Below are positions 49,536-61,408 of a stretch of DNA of 64,000 nucleotides, in pieces. The position numbers and the translations under genes were made by a program. A model generated the notes under the pieces. That model did no database searches. It saw only the letters and a program-made list of their open reading frames with translations, and was not told the origin of the DNA. The first letter of the stretch is position 1. Every line of letters starts with the position of its first letter. The stretch is from Archegozetes longisetosus (Eukaryota > Arthropoda > Arachnida > Sarcoptiformes > Trhypochthoniidae), in the NCBI GenBank assembly GCA_018873245.2, contig JAEMBT020000001.1:12018220-12082219 (forward strand), read 5' to 3'.

Positions 49536-50755
49536 AATTGTCTTAGATTCCTCGTGATACCCAATGACTCGTTATAGGCAAACCGATACTTTTTTAATGC
49601 AAAATATATAACCCGCCCTCTGTTCCACAGACAGACTCATTATATGCGGAAACTCGTTATAAGTGGATTTGTCTGTGCCATAATCAGATTGAAATAAAGT
49701 GGCTTCTTCATCTAATAGAGCATAAATTGTTAGTTAATATAAAGAAATATAGAATTCAGAATTCACTCAAAATAAAAATATTTTTCTAACACCAGTTACA
49801 AATTCTCCAACATTTAAGAATGTGAAATACATTAGATATTTTAATCCTCAGAATAAATTGAAAGTCTTGAGCATTATGAAAGAAGTATTATCTAATTTTA
49901 ACTTTTAATCAGTTTTATTCCTTATTTTACAAAATCCTCGTATGCATCATTAGCCTCTGAACTCCTATATTGAGTTTCTTTAATATTATTTCGAAAAAAT
50001 TTTGCTGATTTAGGTTGAACTTCCTATTAATTAGCTTAATTCTGTTATTCTAACCCTTATACAGCTTCTAAAGTATGAAAATTTAAAAAAATTTATAGTT
50101 AACTATTTCAATATGAGATGTAAGTACAGGTTACAGAGAATACTCTAACTCGTTCACTATATCATAAATAAGCTCAATATATTGTAGCTCAAATAATCAA
50201 TTAGAATTTTATTTCAATACATTTGATACTAAGGTTGACCGAATGACATTTGAATAGCAATATGTGATCATATTTTCGACATAATTTGATCTTCTCGTGC
50301 AAAGTGTATATTACTCTCTGTTTCTTTGAATATAAATTGTTTTAAGAACTCATTATTGATGTGGAAATATAATATTTTTTAATTGAATATTTTTTGAACT
50401 TATAGTTGGGATAAATATCCAACATAGTAGTCAAACATAAGAGTGTCATCGATCATATGCTGTACAGTTTGCAGGTTGCAATCAAACTGAAAAGTTATGT
50501 ATTATTCTTAATTTATATAACATTGCTTACTTGGCTTTCCATTTCAAATTCATTAAAATAAATAAATAAGTTTCAAAAATATATTTGAGATTGTAAGTGC
50601 ATCGATAAGCTTAGTGAACTCGTGAGCTCTATTTCTGAACTAAACAAAATCTAATTGTAATACAAATCTGGAGTAATGTTTTTCATATTCAAAATTTCAA
50701 TGCTATAGAATTGGAAAATCTTTTGTTCACTAATTCATAATTAGAAACACTCGAA
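49536..50755 (+). promoter_or_regulatory. Upstream region of the receptor gene
   Basis: No gene. At 49560-49690 there are ACTCGTTATA units like Tigger termini. From about 50270 it is similar to the duplicated upstream at 47690-48600 (for example ATAATTTGATCTT at both), so it belongs to the receptor duplication unit. Confidence 0.45.
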
Positions 50756-52295
50756 ATGGGTATGAATCCAGAAGAAGCGGCCACTGAATTCGATAATAAT
50801 GATAATGGTTTAGCTATCAATGATATAGACTTACCACTTTATAAATATGGACTTATGTTCAGATATGATATCAATAACTATTTTGATTCTGACATCCAGA
50901 AAAGAAAACAAAGACTCAGATCTAATGCTATGAGTACTTGGTTTTTGATTCATATTTTAAGACTTTTCATCGCTTTAGTCAATGTGGAGAACGGAAGAGT
51001 TCCCAAATATTATTTCGATATGATTCAACATATGGGAGGGTTAACTGAGTTTTATTATATAAGTACATCACTAGCTTATATTTTCTCATTTGTTGTTATA
51101 AGACTTTTCAACAGTGATGATAAAGACTATTTTCGGTGGCTTCAAATCATCAAAGTTTTGAAAGGATTACATAATGAGAACACAATCAGAATGTGCGACA
51201 AAAATGTATTCAAAAATTTTCCACAAACATTAAACTTATTTTACCACTTATCGATTTAGAAATCAAAATCAGTGCAATTATTGTATTTTTTATAACAACA
51301 ACTGCTTTGGCCATATTTTATGAATGGGAAGATATAATAACTTATGGGATATTAAGTGCTACTGTTTTTTTTGGAATCGTGATTGCATTTTTGCTAGTAA
51401 TATCTTATAGTTTTTTCTATTACTTTATAGTTTGTTATTATTGCAAATTAAGATTCAAATCACTTAATAACAAATTATTAAATACGAATGAGGATAAACT
51501 TTTCTTCAACTCTAAAATAGTATCTGAATTATTAGAAGAGCATAACAATATCTGTAATGATATTTTAATTCATGACAAATTCTGGTCTAAATATTTGTTT
51601 GCACTAACTTATACTCTGATTCCCATAAACCTAATGTTGTTGCAGGAGATCTTCTTTGAAGACTTACTTTTGGCAACCTTTTATTTTGTATTATTTTTTG
51701 AAGTGGTTTGGCTTTTTTCCCACTTTATGATTAACTTAATTACTGCATCTGTTAATAAGGAATCTTCGAATTCATATAAATATCTCTATAGGTTTTATTT
51801 AGAGTCGAATGCGTATTTCGGATTGAAGACTAAAATTAAAGTTTGTTAAGATTAGTGATTTTTATTTTTAAATAAATTCATAATATAACTTCTATTTCTA
51901 TTTAATTCAGTTACTTAATACAATGGAAAGAGTGAGCAGTAATAGATTTCTAATTGGTTTTACTTGTGGTAATCAATTTGTTATGACACCAATCATTGCA
52001 TTCAAAGTAAGATTAATTTCAGATTTTTAAGATTTCAAGCTTGTATTCTCTTTGTTCATTTAACTCAAAGTTAAGTTCTTTTGAATTTTTAAATTAAATG
52101 TTTTGATTATAGCATTGTTTAATTTACATTAGATTTGAAAGACTGAATTGTTAGTAAATATTTTATCTTATTTTTTGTATCTTTATAACAATTTATTCTA
52201 TAATTCTATTACAGGTTTTCATAATCTTCGGCCGTTTTTTCTTGTTGACCCATAAATTTTCATACACGTTTAAAAATGTTCAACTTCACTATTGA
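50756..52295 (+). CDS. Gustatory-type seven-helix receptor, three exons, one frame break
   Basis: Exon 1 is 50756-51840, exon 2 51911-52006, exon 3 52215-52295. Predicted helices: MSTWFLIHILRLFIALVNV; FYYISTSLAYIFSFVVI; two between about 51265 and 51440; two between about 51590 and 51750; the last in exon 3 (VFIIFGRFFLL). Exon 2 codes MERVSSNRFLIGFTCGNQFV, the conserved intracellular block before the last helix in arthropod gustatory receptors. The insect TYxxxxxQF ending is absent, as in chelicerate receptors. Near 51240-51255 the frame changes by one base: the first frame ends in LFYHLSI, the second carries on as IDLEIKISAI. Either a base is missing from this sequence or the copy is a young pseudogene. 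The truncated copy at 48600 is its tandem duplicate. Confidence 0.72.
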
Positions 52296-52354
52296 TTATT
52301 TTTAAAAAGAAGTTAATTAGTATTACTATTTTATTGATGATTATATCTTAACCT

Positions 52355-52871
52355 TAGGGTGACTACCCGTTCCAATTTTGACGAGACAGTCCCATCTTTT
52401 TAAATATAAAGACAGAAATCCCGTCAGACCAAACACTCTCGACGTAACAATCAGCCTCCCGTTTTTCAATTTTCATTTTGAAAAGATGCTTAGAAAAATA
52501 TTTCTTAGAAATTCAAACATTGAATTTATTTTACAAATGATAAGAGATTAAGAAATTCAGTTTAATGTTTTGAACACCTGTGGTTTAAAATCAAAAGTTA
52601 TAGAATAAATTTTTCTGTCTTGACTTATATCCGATATAAACCAGTATTTCTTACTTTTGAGTAACTTTGGAAAGATGCTATTTCCAACAAAAAATAAAAT
52701 TCTGAAATCAACCATGACTAATAATTTTTAATGTTTTAATATTAAAATGTATTGTTCGACACCTAAATATTTGTAATGACTAATAAAAGTGGCATTTTTC
52801 TTTTTAAAAATGTAAGAGTCCCCTTTGATATTTATGTCCCGTCATGAGACAAGCCAGAGGTGGTCACCCTA
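52355..52871 (+). mobile_element. hAT MITE, AGGGTGACC family, copy 3
   Basis: TAGGGTGACTACC and GGTGGTCACCCTA ends, flanked by CTTAACCT and CTTAATCT (one mismatch in 8). 517 bases, matching copies at 12507 and 35746. Confidence 0.9.
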
Positions 52872-52874
52872 CTT

Positions 52875-53140
52875 AATCTTCATTACACCTACGTAAATTG
52901 GTGTGTGGCATGCGATAAGTCGTAAGAGTGTTATTGGATCATTATTTTTAATGATACCATAAGATCTGAACAACACATTGAGTTTTTGCAAGAATTTATT
53001 TCTCGATTGAAAGCAGAAGAGAATGAAGATGGATATTTTTAACAGGATCGAGCAACAGCTCACACTTTCTGAAAAACAGCATCGTATCTCATCTCTCAAT
53101 TTGCAAATTGTTTTATTTCAAAAAAATAATTGATTTCTCA
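52875..53140 (+). mobile_element. DDE transposase fragment (mariner-like)
   Basis: Reads IEFLQEFISRLKAEENEDGY, stop, then QDRATAHTF, matching the region around the second catalytic Asp of transposases with a FQQDGATAHTA motif. Two stops; no ends found. Confidence 0.6.
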
Positions 53141-53234
53141 AGATGAAGTTTGATTGGCCACCATGATCATATGATTGGATCAGTCCCGACTTTATATGGA
53201 GAAATTTTTCCCTAAAAAGTCTTAGCTATTTACA

Positions 53235-53655
53235 AATTATTGCGTTAATATTAAATTATGAGTCTATCTTATTACTGAGTACTCGATAAACTATAATTTG
53301 TTCTTCTGCTTAGTAAATTATAACCTATCGGGATGCAACAGCTTTTTCTATGAAAATCTGGAGATTTAATTTGTTGGAATATCAGGAGAAACTGTAACAT
53401 ATTGATATGTCTTAATTAATTCAGAAAGGAAACTTGTTATTCACACGTTGCTACTTATCGATATTTTTCATCTTTTTCTTGTGAAAATCTTAAGATTAAT
53501 TTGTTTGTATATCGTAAGAAGCTGTGGCATATCCTAAAGTCATAATTAACTGTGCAATAAACCAGTTGTTCATATTTTATCAACTCAATAACAGGCGGAC
53601 TCAAAATTAAATATTAAAACTAAATCATCTATAAATAATTGAGGCTTCCATTAGA
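53235..53655 (+). mobile_element. Fold-back repeat family A, copy 3
   Basis: Left end TTAATATTAAATTATGAGTC, right end CTCAATAACAGGCGGACTCA then ATTGAGGCTTCCA; both match copy 1. A second partial copy follows to about 53950 (ATTCAATAAGTAGATGGGCT). It lies directly upstream of the secreted-protein gene at 53989. Confidence 0.6.
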
Positions 53656-53988
53656 AAGAAATGCCATGAAGTAATTACTTCGTTAACTGTATTCCATCGA
53701 TGGAATCAAGATAAAGCATGAATAACAAAGTTCCTTTTTTAGTATATTATGTTTTATCAATATTTTACACCTCCTCTTATATTGAAACAGAAAAATCTCA
53801 AGGTTTTCATCAGAAAAGATATAAAATATTGATAAGTTATAATTTACTGAGCAACAAAACTTTTGTTCATAGTTTATCGTTAATTCAATAAGTAGATGGG
53901 CTTTAAATTGAGCCTGAGATAAAAAGTCGTTCATATGTAATTGAAGCTGTGATCACAGTTGCTTAAAACACAAATTTGTTCTTAATAA

Positions 53989-54594
53989 ATGAAAATTACT
54001 ATAGTAATTGTGTTGGTTATTATAGCAATACTTCTATTGCAATTTACGGATAATGGAAGTGCTACTAAAAACGTTAAAGCAATACGTAGAGCTAACAATT
54101 TGAGAGACCAGAAAAAAGCGACTGAGGAGAGAGATTAGTAAGGAATTTAAATCAAGAAGAGAAAAGTAAGAAAAAGTTAAAGGAGTAGTTACGTTTATAT
54201 ATAAAACCTTTGAAATACTTTAGGCAAGAGAAGAGAGGCATATTTGAGGCGAAATAATTTGCGTGAATCAGATATTCCTGCGGGACGTAAAGATGGACCA
54301 TCAGGTCTCCCGATGAATCATTTTGTCCAACATTCGAGCAGGAAAAGGGCAAAAGAGGCAGCAATGACGGCTGGGAAAGGCAGCAAACCTGTTCATGATC
54401 AGCCTCATGATGTTGGATATCTTCCTCATTTTCATTCAACGAATAAGAATGGCGATAGAAGGAAAGATGGCGTCCATCATGCTTATCCTCGTCAAAATCG
54501 ACCAGTATTAATTGATATCGGAGTCAAATTAAATAAACAAGCGAGAAAAGAACTTAGAAGCAATTCAGATTCTAAAAAACCGTCACCGCCATGA
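53989..54594 (+). CDS. Small secreted basic protein with a His-rich, toxin-like C-terminal domain
   Basis: Exon 1 (53989-54085) codes a strong signal peptide (MKITIVIVLVIIAILLLQF); exon 2 (54224-54594) supplies the mature part, about 120 residues. The model uses donor ATAC/GTAGAG and acceptor ATACTTTAG, in phase, 155 residues; another donor (GTAAGG at 54139) would create a stop. The mature protein is rich in Lys, Arg and His. Its core, SSRKRAKEAAMTAGKG, then PVHDQPHDVGYLPHFH and GVHHAYP, reads like C-terminal domains of bacterial polymorphic toxins (SSRKxAxxxA...G...PHxH), but I cannot name the family. It looks whole. Function unknown; a secreted effector acquired from bacteria is one possibility. 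Confidence 0.6.
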
Positions 54595-56450
54595 AGTATA
54601 TATCTTGAAGTTACTATTGATGTTACTCCAACTCGTCGGTGATTGAAGTAATCAATTCTTTTATTTTTCTTTGCTTTTACCAAAAGTATATTTATCTCAA
54701 CTGAACTATTAAAAATTGACGCTTTAAATGTTTATTTTTGAGTTGTTTAATTTAAAATATTATAAGTACGGCAACCTATTATGATGGAGTTCGTTGCACT
54801 TCTCGCTTCTCTTCATTCGCTCTTCAACAATACAAAGCTATTTGTGTAGAGTACTTTGTTGAATTTAACAAAAAAATTGTACATTAAGCCAACTACCTAT
54901 AAGTTGAGCACGACCTCTCCCCTAAACCCCTGAGACGTCTCTTTAAATACGTTTAGAGTTGAGGAGAAAATATTCCTTCACGTAGGTTTCGATTGTCGTT
55001 CAATAATATTATTCTCTGGTCATTTGTTGTTGACCAGCTACAACGACACTCAAAACTACTTATCGACAAGTGGTAAATAAGTTATTTACTCATGTATTTC
55101 TGGGTTCGAAAATGGCTCGGATTCAGAGAAAAAACTGTCTACAGTTTCGATTTTAGAAATAGAACATTGAATCCTATCAGTAATTAATAATTTGCGTGTG
55201 AAATATTTTATGTACTCACGATATTGTTTAAAAAGTTGAAAGTTTTAAAGAAATTTTAATTATAATAAAAACTACTTGTATATAAGTAATTGAAAGAAAT
55301 TGAATTTAAACTTATTAAAAGAATGCTTATTGAGAAGTTGTGCAGAATTATTAGAGATTTACTATGCATTTACGGTCTGTGATAAAACTGAGATACTAAA
55401 TTTTTGAGCATTCTCTACCTTTGCATATTAGTCGATTTAAATGAACTTATTTATCTGACAAACTATGGTACACTAAAAATCTTTCTCACAAAGAGGCGAA
55501 ATATGACTCTTACAGGCATATCCATGAATAATATTAATCAACACGGATATAAAATAAATAAATATTTCTAGATTCAAATAAATGGAATAAAAATTACACA
55601 AAAAATAATCTAATAATTTGTTTACTTACCGAAACTCCTCAACAGTGCACTAAAATCCAAAATCACGAACTTTCGGTTCACTATAGTTCTGCAATTAAAA
55701 CTCCAAATAACTTGATATTAGCATCAATAGAGAACATCATGAAAACATATCGTACGTTTCCTAGACGTGCTTCAAACCCCTGACATATATTATAATGGCA
55801 AAATTAGAGTTTAACATGTAAAATCAGATCAAGACTAATTATCGAGATTATCTCACATCACTTAGAATACGATCTAAATTGACTTGTTGAGACAAGTTAA
55901 TTGAAGTTTGATATATGCTTTTGAAAAGTCAGGATAAATTGGCCTTTTTACGAAAAGCCTACAACATCTTTCTCACCATGAACTTCAAAATTGCCTTGAA
56001 CTCATTCAGAATACCAAGCTAAACTTTCAATTTCTATAGAATTTTCGAGCTCTTCGATCGATTGTGAATTATTTGCATAAACTTTATCTCTCAAGCTTTT
56101 CCACCAGAGTTGCTACCCTTCGGCCATTTGGACTGAAGTATCCTTTTTAAATTTTGATCGGCCCAAAACTCTAAGGTCGACCTTAGGACTGACATTATGA
56201 CTTTCCTGAGTGAAAATTTGATTCTAACTTAGAATTTCGTCTTGAAAACGAGTTCTCGTCTGGTGAAAAATCTCATGGAAGCTTGAGCTATCTCGTCTTG
56301 CGAGACAAGACAAGATCATAAAATTAACAAGAGAAAGAGACCGGTTCTCAAAAATTTAATAAATAAAAACTTTACTATAAATAATAAACTGATTATATTA
56401 GGTTGTTCGGAACGTCTTTTATTTTTTTAATTTTCAAAAACACTCGTAGA
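54595..56450. other. Intergenic, no gene seen
   Basis: No exon chain. Around 54770-55140 the sequence is GC-richer (CTCTCCCCTAAACCCCTGAG) and may be a decayed element, but no ends were found. Confidence 0.4.
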
Positions 56451-56454
56451 TTAT

Positions 56455-58170
56455 GTCGATTTTAGATTTGTTTACTTGTCGAATCGAAGCGATAGAAAAA
56501 GTTTTCGAGAATATGTTGCGGAGTTTGTCATTTGTGGTCACTATCTCTTCACTATAGTCGAAGGATATGGGTTTAAACAACTGATCAAATCATTGACTAG
56601 TAGAGTTGATATGCTTTCAGCTGACGCTGTGAGAAGAGATGTCATCGAAATGTTCAAAGACTGCAAGAGTGAACCTATTGAGCAATTCTACAGAATAGAA
56701 CCTGAGATTGCGATCACAACAGATATTTGGACATCACTGGCCAATGAGCCCTACATTGCAGTTACTCCCCATTTCTTTAGTGGAAAAAAATTATATCATG
56801 TTTTGCTCGATTTTGCACTTATACTACATCATCATAACAGAGAACAAATCAAATACACAGTTCAGCGTGTATTAGAGGAATATTGTATAACTAATAAAAT
56901 TCGGGCCATAACTACAAACAACGCCACTAATAACACATCGGGAATAAAATTATTGAATGATTATCTACGATATGATTTAATGATTGACAAAGAGTTCTAT
57001 CACATGCCATGTTTTGGACATGTTTTAAACTTACGTGTTCAGGAAGGCATCAAATCGATTGGATTCACCCTTGAAAATTTGAGATCTTTGAGTTCTGAAG
57101 TTTTCATCTAAGCAGAAACAACTCTTAGAGGAAACTTCGAAAGCACTAAAGCAAAATTATGTCAAAGTGAAAAGGGAGACACGAATGTACGCTGGAACTC
57201 GACATATATTATGATAGATAGAGCTCCGGCACTACGAAAGGTTATCAGAACTCTTTCAAACGATGATGAAAATAATATATTCAAAGAGAACAAAATTCCT
57301 GACCTTGAATGTCATAACTTGAGTGCCATTTATAAGTTTTTAAAATCATTTTTTGAAGCAAATTCTCTTGTATCTCAACAAAGCTATCCGAGCTTATGTG
57401 TCGTCGTACCTCTATGTGATAGTTTACTTAAGCACTTAAAAAAGAAAAATCTAACAAAAATAAGACAATCAAAACTTGCGCACAAGTAATGGAGGAAAAA
57501 TTTTTGAAGTACGAAAATGAACTAAAAAATAATTTATCTCAGTTTGCAGCAGTTTTAGATCCTAGAATTAACATCAAGTATTTTGACTCAAGTGACAGCA
57601 TTGATTTGAAAAAGTCATTTATTGATTATTACCAAAAGTATTACAGTGAATCAAACTTGAGAAATGAAAGTGAAACTGAACAAAGTACTACTCTTTTAGC
57701 TCCATTTACAAAAAAGAAAAATAACTGGCGATGAAGAGATATTAAGATATTTTGACACACCACAGGAAGATTCGAAAATAGATTTAGTTATTTGGTGGAA
57801 AAATCACTAGTCGTCATTTCCAAACTTATCTAAAATGACTTTCGATATTCTAAATATTCCTGCAACTAGTGTCCCAAGTGAACAAATATTCTCTAAAGCT
57901 GGTGATGTGATCACGAAGAAGCGTAATAGACTCTCAAAAGATTTTATTCAAGCATTAACGTGTGCCGAATCTATGTTAAAGTACTCTAAATTCGAATAAA
58001 TGTTTTATTATAGCTTAAATACGTTCTTTCAGTAAATTATTTCTTTTAAAAGGTTTTATATTCTCTTTTTAAGGTCAGGCTCGAGCTTAGGCTCAAGTTT
58101 TAGAAGATTCTTTCAGGCTCAGGCTCATCACCGAGCCTTAAAAGCTCGAGCCTTGCGGAATACTGCTTAT
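56455..58170 (+). mobile_element. hAT (Ac-like) transposon, inactive
   Basis: Frames in order give FREYVAEFVICGHYLFTIVE, IAITTDIWTSLANEPYIAVT, FYHMPCFGHVLNLRVQEGI, TNVRWNSTYIMIDRA, and the dimerisation end with NIPATSVPSEQIFSKAGDVI and RNRLSKDFIQALTC. These are standard hAT/Ac blocks. Breaks lie at about 57110, 57487, 57733 and 57810. After the gene, 58077-58160 carries GGCTCGAGC/GAGCC units that look like subterminal repeats. The left end was not identified. Confidence 0.88.
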
Positions 58171-58536
58171 TAGAAATAAGTATTGAAGGCTAAAGCACAA
58201 ACATACTTCTTAAAGAAATAATTTTTCTCAACAACTAATTATTTGTGAAATTTCAACTTGAAGATATCAACTTTCAGGTCTTTACCAATATCAATTTATT
58301 TTAACTATACTGACAGATCCAACTGTACCTTAAACTCCATATGAGTCAAGTTGAATGAATAACATTTTCAAAACATCTTTCGAGATTTAACAATCAATGC
58401 GTTTGAATTAAAATTGGAAATAAGTTATGTGTTTGATCGTGATAACTATATTTTATTTCGAATTTATCAAGTTTAGGTCAAAAATTATGGTCAAAAATTT
58501 ATTAGTCAGACACGAGTCAGCTTTTAAATTGGTTGT

Positions 58537-59078
58537 TTAAAAATAAGTAACATCCCAATGTAATCTATCTTCATCATAGTAGATATTACCATTTTTATCT
58601 TTATATTTCTTTCCACCAATTGATTGATAATTCTCTTTGATATATTTGCTTAGTGCAGGGTCGCCCGATGATTTAGATATGTCGACTTTATAGCCATTTT
58701 CGTGGCTATATGTCCCTGAGTTATGACCAACTTCAGTACCTCCAGTAATCACAATCTGACAACCACATTCCCTTTTGAAGGCAATGACTCCATCAATTGT
58801 TTGCGGTCGGATTCCATCCAAAGAAGTACATGACTTCTTTGTTTTATCATCACAGTTACCCGAAGAACGAGTAGTGATCCTCGCGGCTTCTAATTTTCTG
58901 ATAACTTCTGGATCGACAGCTGCACAAATTTTGATAAGAACAATGTAATGAAAAATTTAGATAAGTCAAATTCACACACTCTTAAATGTCATTGAAATGA
59001 TGGATGACGATTACCTGATTGACCAACAGAAAATATCGCGAAAGCAACGAGCAACATATAAACTGGGATATAATACAT
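58537..59078 (-). CDS. Secreted M15-type zinc peptidase-like protein, two exons
   Basis: Exon 1 (59015-59078) codes a signal peptide, MYYIPVYMLLVAFAIFSVG; exon 2 is 58537-58919; 148 residues, phases close. The domain has the zinc-site signature of family M15 (D-Ala-D-Ala carboxypeptidases and phage L-Ala-D-Glu endopeptidases): His94 in SHENGYKVD, Asp101 in the same motif, and His142 in DRLHWDV, with Asp139 in the place of the catalytic acid. By family this would cut peptidoglycan cross-bridge peptides, so an extracellular antibacterial or gut/salivary role is possible. M15 domains are mainly bacterial and fungal, so transfer followed by gain of an intron and signal peptide is an inference. 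The gene looks whole. Confidence 0.75.
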
Positions 59079-59157
59079 TTTTGAAGTTTATAGTTCAATT
59101 TTTACAAAGATAACTGTATTTTTCTTCAGTACAATCGCAGTTCCTTTTCCAAGCAGT

Positions 59158-59170
59158 GCTATTTATATAT
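59158..59170 (-). promoter_or_regulatory. TATA box of the M15-like gene
   Basis: On the minus strand TATATAAATAGC, about 80 bases before the start codon. Confidence 0.5.
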
Positions 59171-60576
59171 AAATATTATCTAATTAAATAAGCATTGCAG
59201 TAAATAATTTTTGATCAAATAATGACCAAGTCCAATGACTTGCAATACCTATTTCCATTAATAAATGCTTGATTTTTCAACTGTTTAGTGCAATATTGAC
59301 CAAATGAGATGATAATATATTCTATAAATAAGCTTGTAATCAACAAGCTCATAAATTACAAAGCTATATGCGGTTAATCAGAATTTGAGAAACAGATATG
59401 ACTTTGTAGAAGTTAGTTCAAATCCGTAACTATATAAATGGTAGATAATCATGAGGCAATGTCAGGTTTCGAGTTAATCAATCGGACAATTATTTGTTTT
59501 CTAACCTTGTCTGAACTCGATTAGATTCTGAATGAAAATTCTTGAAATATATCCTAAAAGACATTTCAAAGTTATTTGTTTATATAAATAATTAAAATAG
59601 AAATTCAAATGAGTTTTTTCAGGGTTTAGTTTATTTGTTGAATACTTAGTTAATTTTTAGATGAATATAAAGTAACCAAAGAGATAATAGAATAATAGAT
59701 ACAAACCAATTAAATCTGGAAACTTTTACATTACTTCTAAAAATATTCAAAACTTTTATAAACTACTTTAATAGTTTTATACTTCACTCACGATCTGCTT
59801 CCATGCTTAAAATTAAATTATCCATACAAATGATGCCTAAACCCTAAATGACTCAGATTATTATTGTTCTCCTCGATCAAAAAGTTAAAAAATTAATCAG
59901 GGTAAAGCTTTGAAAAGACTGATAATGACTCCTATTTCAAGATTTCATCCAGACTTCTACTTTCATTAAATTACATTAAATATTGTCACATGTTCCTTTT
60001 TATGACATGGGATCGATCTAAACATTAAAAAATCGGCTAAATGTTTTATGTGACATGTGTTTACCTGAAATAAATAAATTGAAATCAGGGGACTTAATGT
60101 GAGATTCCAATTTATTTTACCTAATTCTCTATCAAAGAGTCTGGTTGGACTCGATAGAGAATGCTTTGCTTTCTAATGTATTTTTAGATATATTCTTATA
60201 TGTTTTCTGCAAGCTTTTATTAAAAAATTGTTGATAGATGTTAAGTAGAATAAAACTGTTGTTTAACAATTTTTTATTATGACAATTTTCTCTCACATAC
60301 AGTAATACACAAAGTAAAAATAAAAAGAATAATGACTACCATTACACAACTTCTCTTGTCTTTTATAGTTTTGTTGTTTCCCTAATATTGCTGCTTTTAG
60401 CTAAAAATATAGAGATATTTGTGTTTTCCTGTAATTTAGGTAAATTATACATTTATTTATCAGTTAAGTGGAAATTTACTAGACTGTGACTGTAAAGCTA
60501 AAATACAAATCTAATACACATAAAAGTTGTAAATTACACTTTCTATTTTAAGATACATCTACTCGATTATTATTAA
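59171..60576. other. Intergenic with hairpin repeat
   Basis: No gene. Contains the second copy of the hairpin repeat (60124-60162). Confidence 0.5.
60124..60162. repeat. Hairpin repeat, copy 2
   Basis: Same 15-bp stem and 3-base bulge as 46794-46832, in reverse orientation; stem bases unchanged, one loop base and one bulge base differ. The flanking similarity extends on the complement through TTGGAATCT and CCCCTGATT. Confidence 0.7.
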
Positions 60577-61047
60577 CCCTTCGTCACAGCTTAACTTCTG
60601 AAAACAAAATTAACTGTGGGGTAAAATGTTACCCCACGCCTTCCACGCTTTATATCTGATCTAGGTTAGTTCGAATGTTTTCAGAATCAAAGTTAGTCTT
60701 TATTTTCAACGTTTTCATTAAATAATTAATTAATTTCTAGTTATTATCTGCTACAGCGTCATCAGCGGTTCAAGTTGCTAGTAGCGACATTACAGCGCTG
60801 CGACACATATAATAAACACAAAGCACTGCGGTGCTAGGAGGAATTTCTGTCCTCACAAAGACATGTTTCCAGAAAATAATTTTTAAAAAAAGTTATAATT
60901 CCAAATTAATCAGGATTTTTGTGATTTATAGTCAGATATATGACTGAGGAATAGCTAAATTTTCAAGAAATGACAACATTCTGTTGATTTTAGCGAGATT
61001 TTTAAAGTCAAACTTGGGACATTTTACCCAACAGTTGTGACGAAGGG
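60577..61047 (+). mobile_element. piggyBac-type MITE, complete copy
   Basis: CCCTTCGTCACAGCTTAACT at the left, GTGACGAAGGG at the right, TTAA at 60573-60576 and 61048-61051. 471 bases, very like 26139-26605. Confidence 0.9.
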
Positions 61048-61348
61048 TTAAATTAAGAATAGATTAATGTTTTGCTCTTAAGACATATAACTACAACTAA
61101 ATAAACATAAAAGCCTTAAACACGAGTTTTACTTCACAAAATTAATATAAGACAGCTAAGATTAACATGAACAAAGTTTGTTATCTATAAAAGTTAAATA
61201 TCATAAAAATTATGAATTTAAAGCATTTTATAATATTGAAAACAATTATATAACTTTTACCCAACTGTTGTGCTTAAAACATATTTCGAAATTAATTTAA
61301 ATAGATTTTCATATGAAATAACAGCTGCTATGAAGGAAGCTCGAAGGC

Positions 61349-61356
61349 TATAAAAG
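61349..61356 (+). promoter_or_regulatory. TATA box of the secreted orphan gene
   Basis: TATAAAAG 53 bases before the start codon at 61409. Confidence 0.55.
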
Positions 61357-61408
61357 TTATAAGTCGACAAATTTCTCTATCAAACCTGTCGAAATAATTA
61401 AAACCAAT

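Noticed and set aside
54152-54439. Minus-strand frame of 95 codons
   Set aside because: Antisense of the small secreted-protein gene, which has the signal peptide and splice sites.
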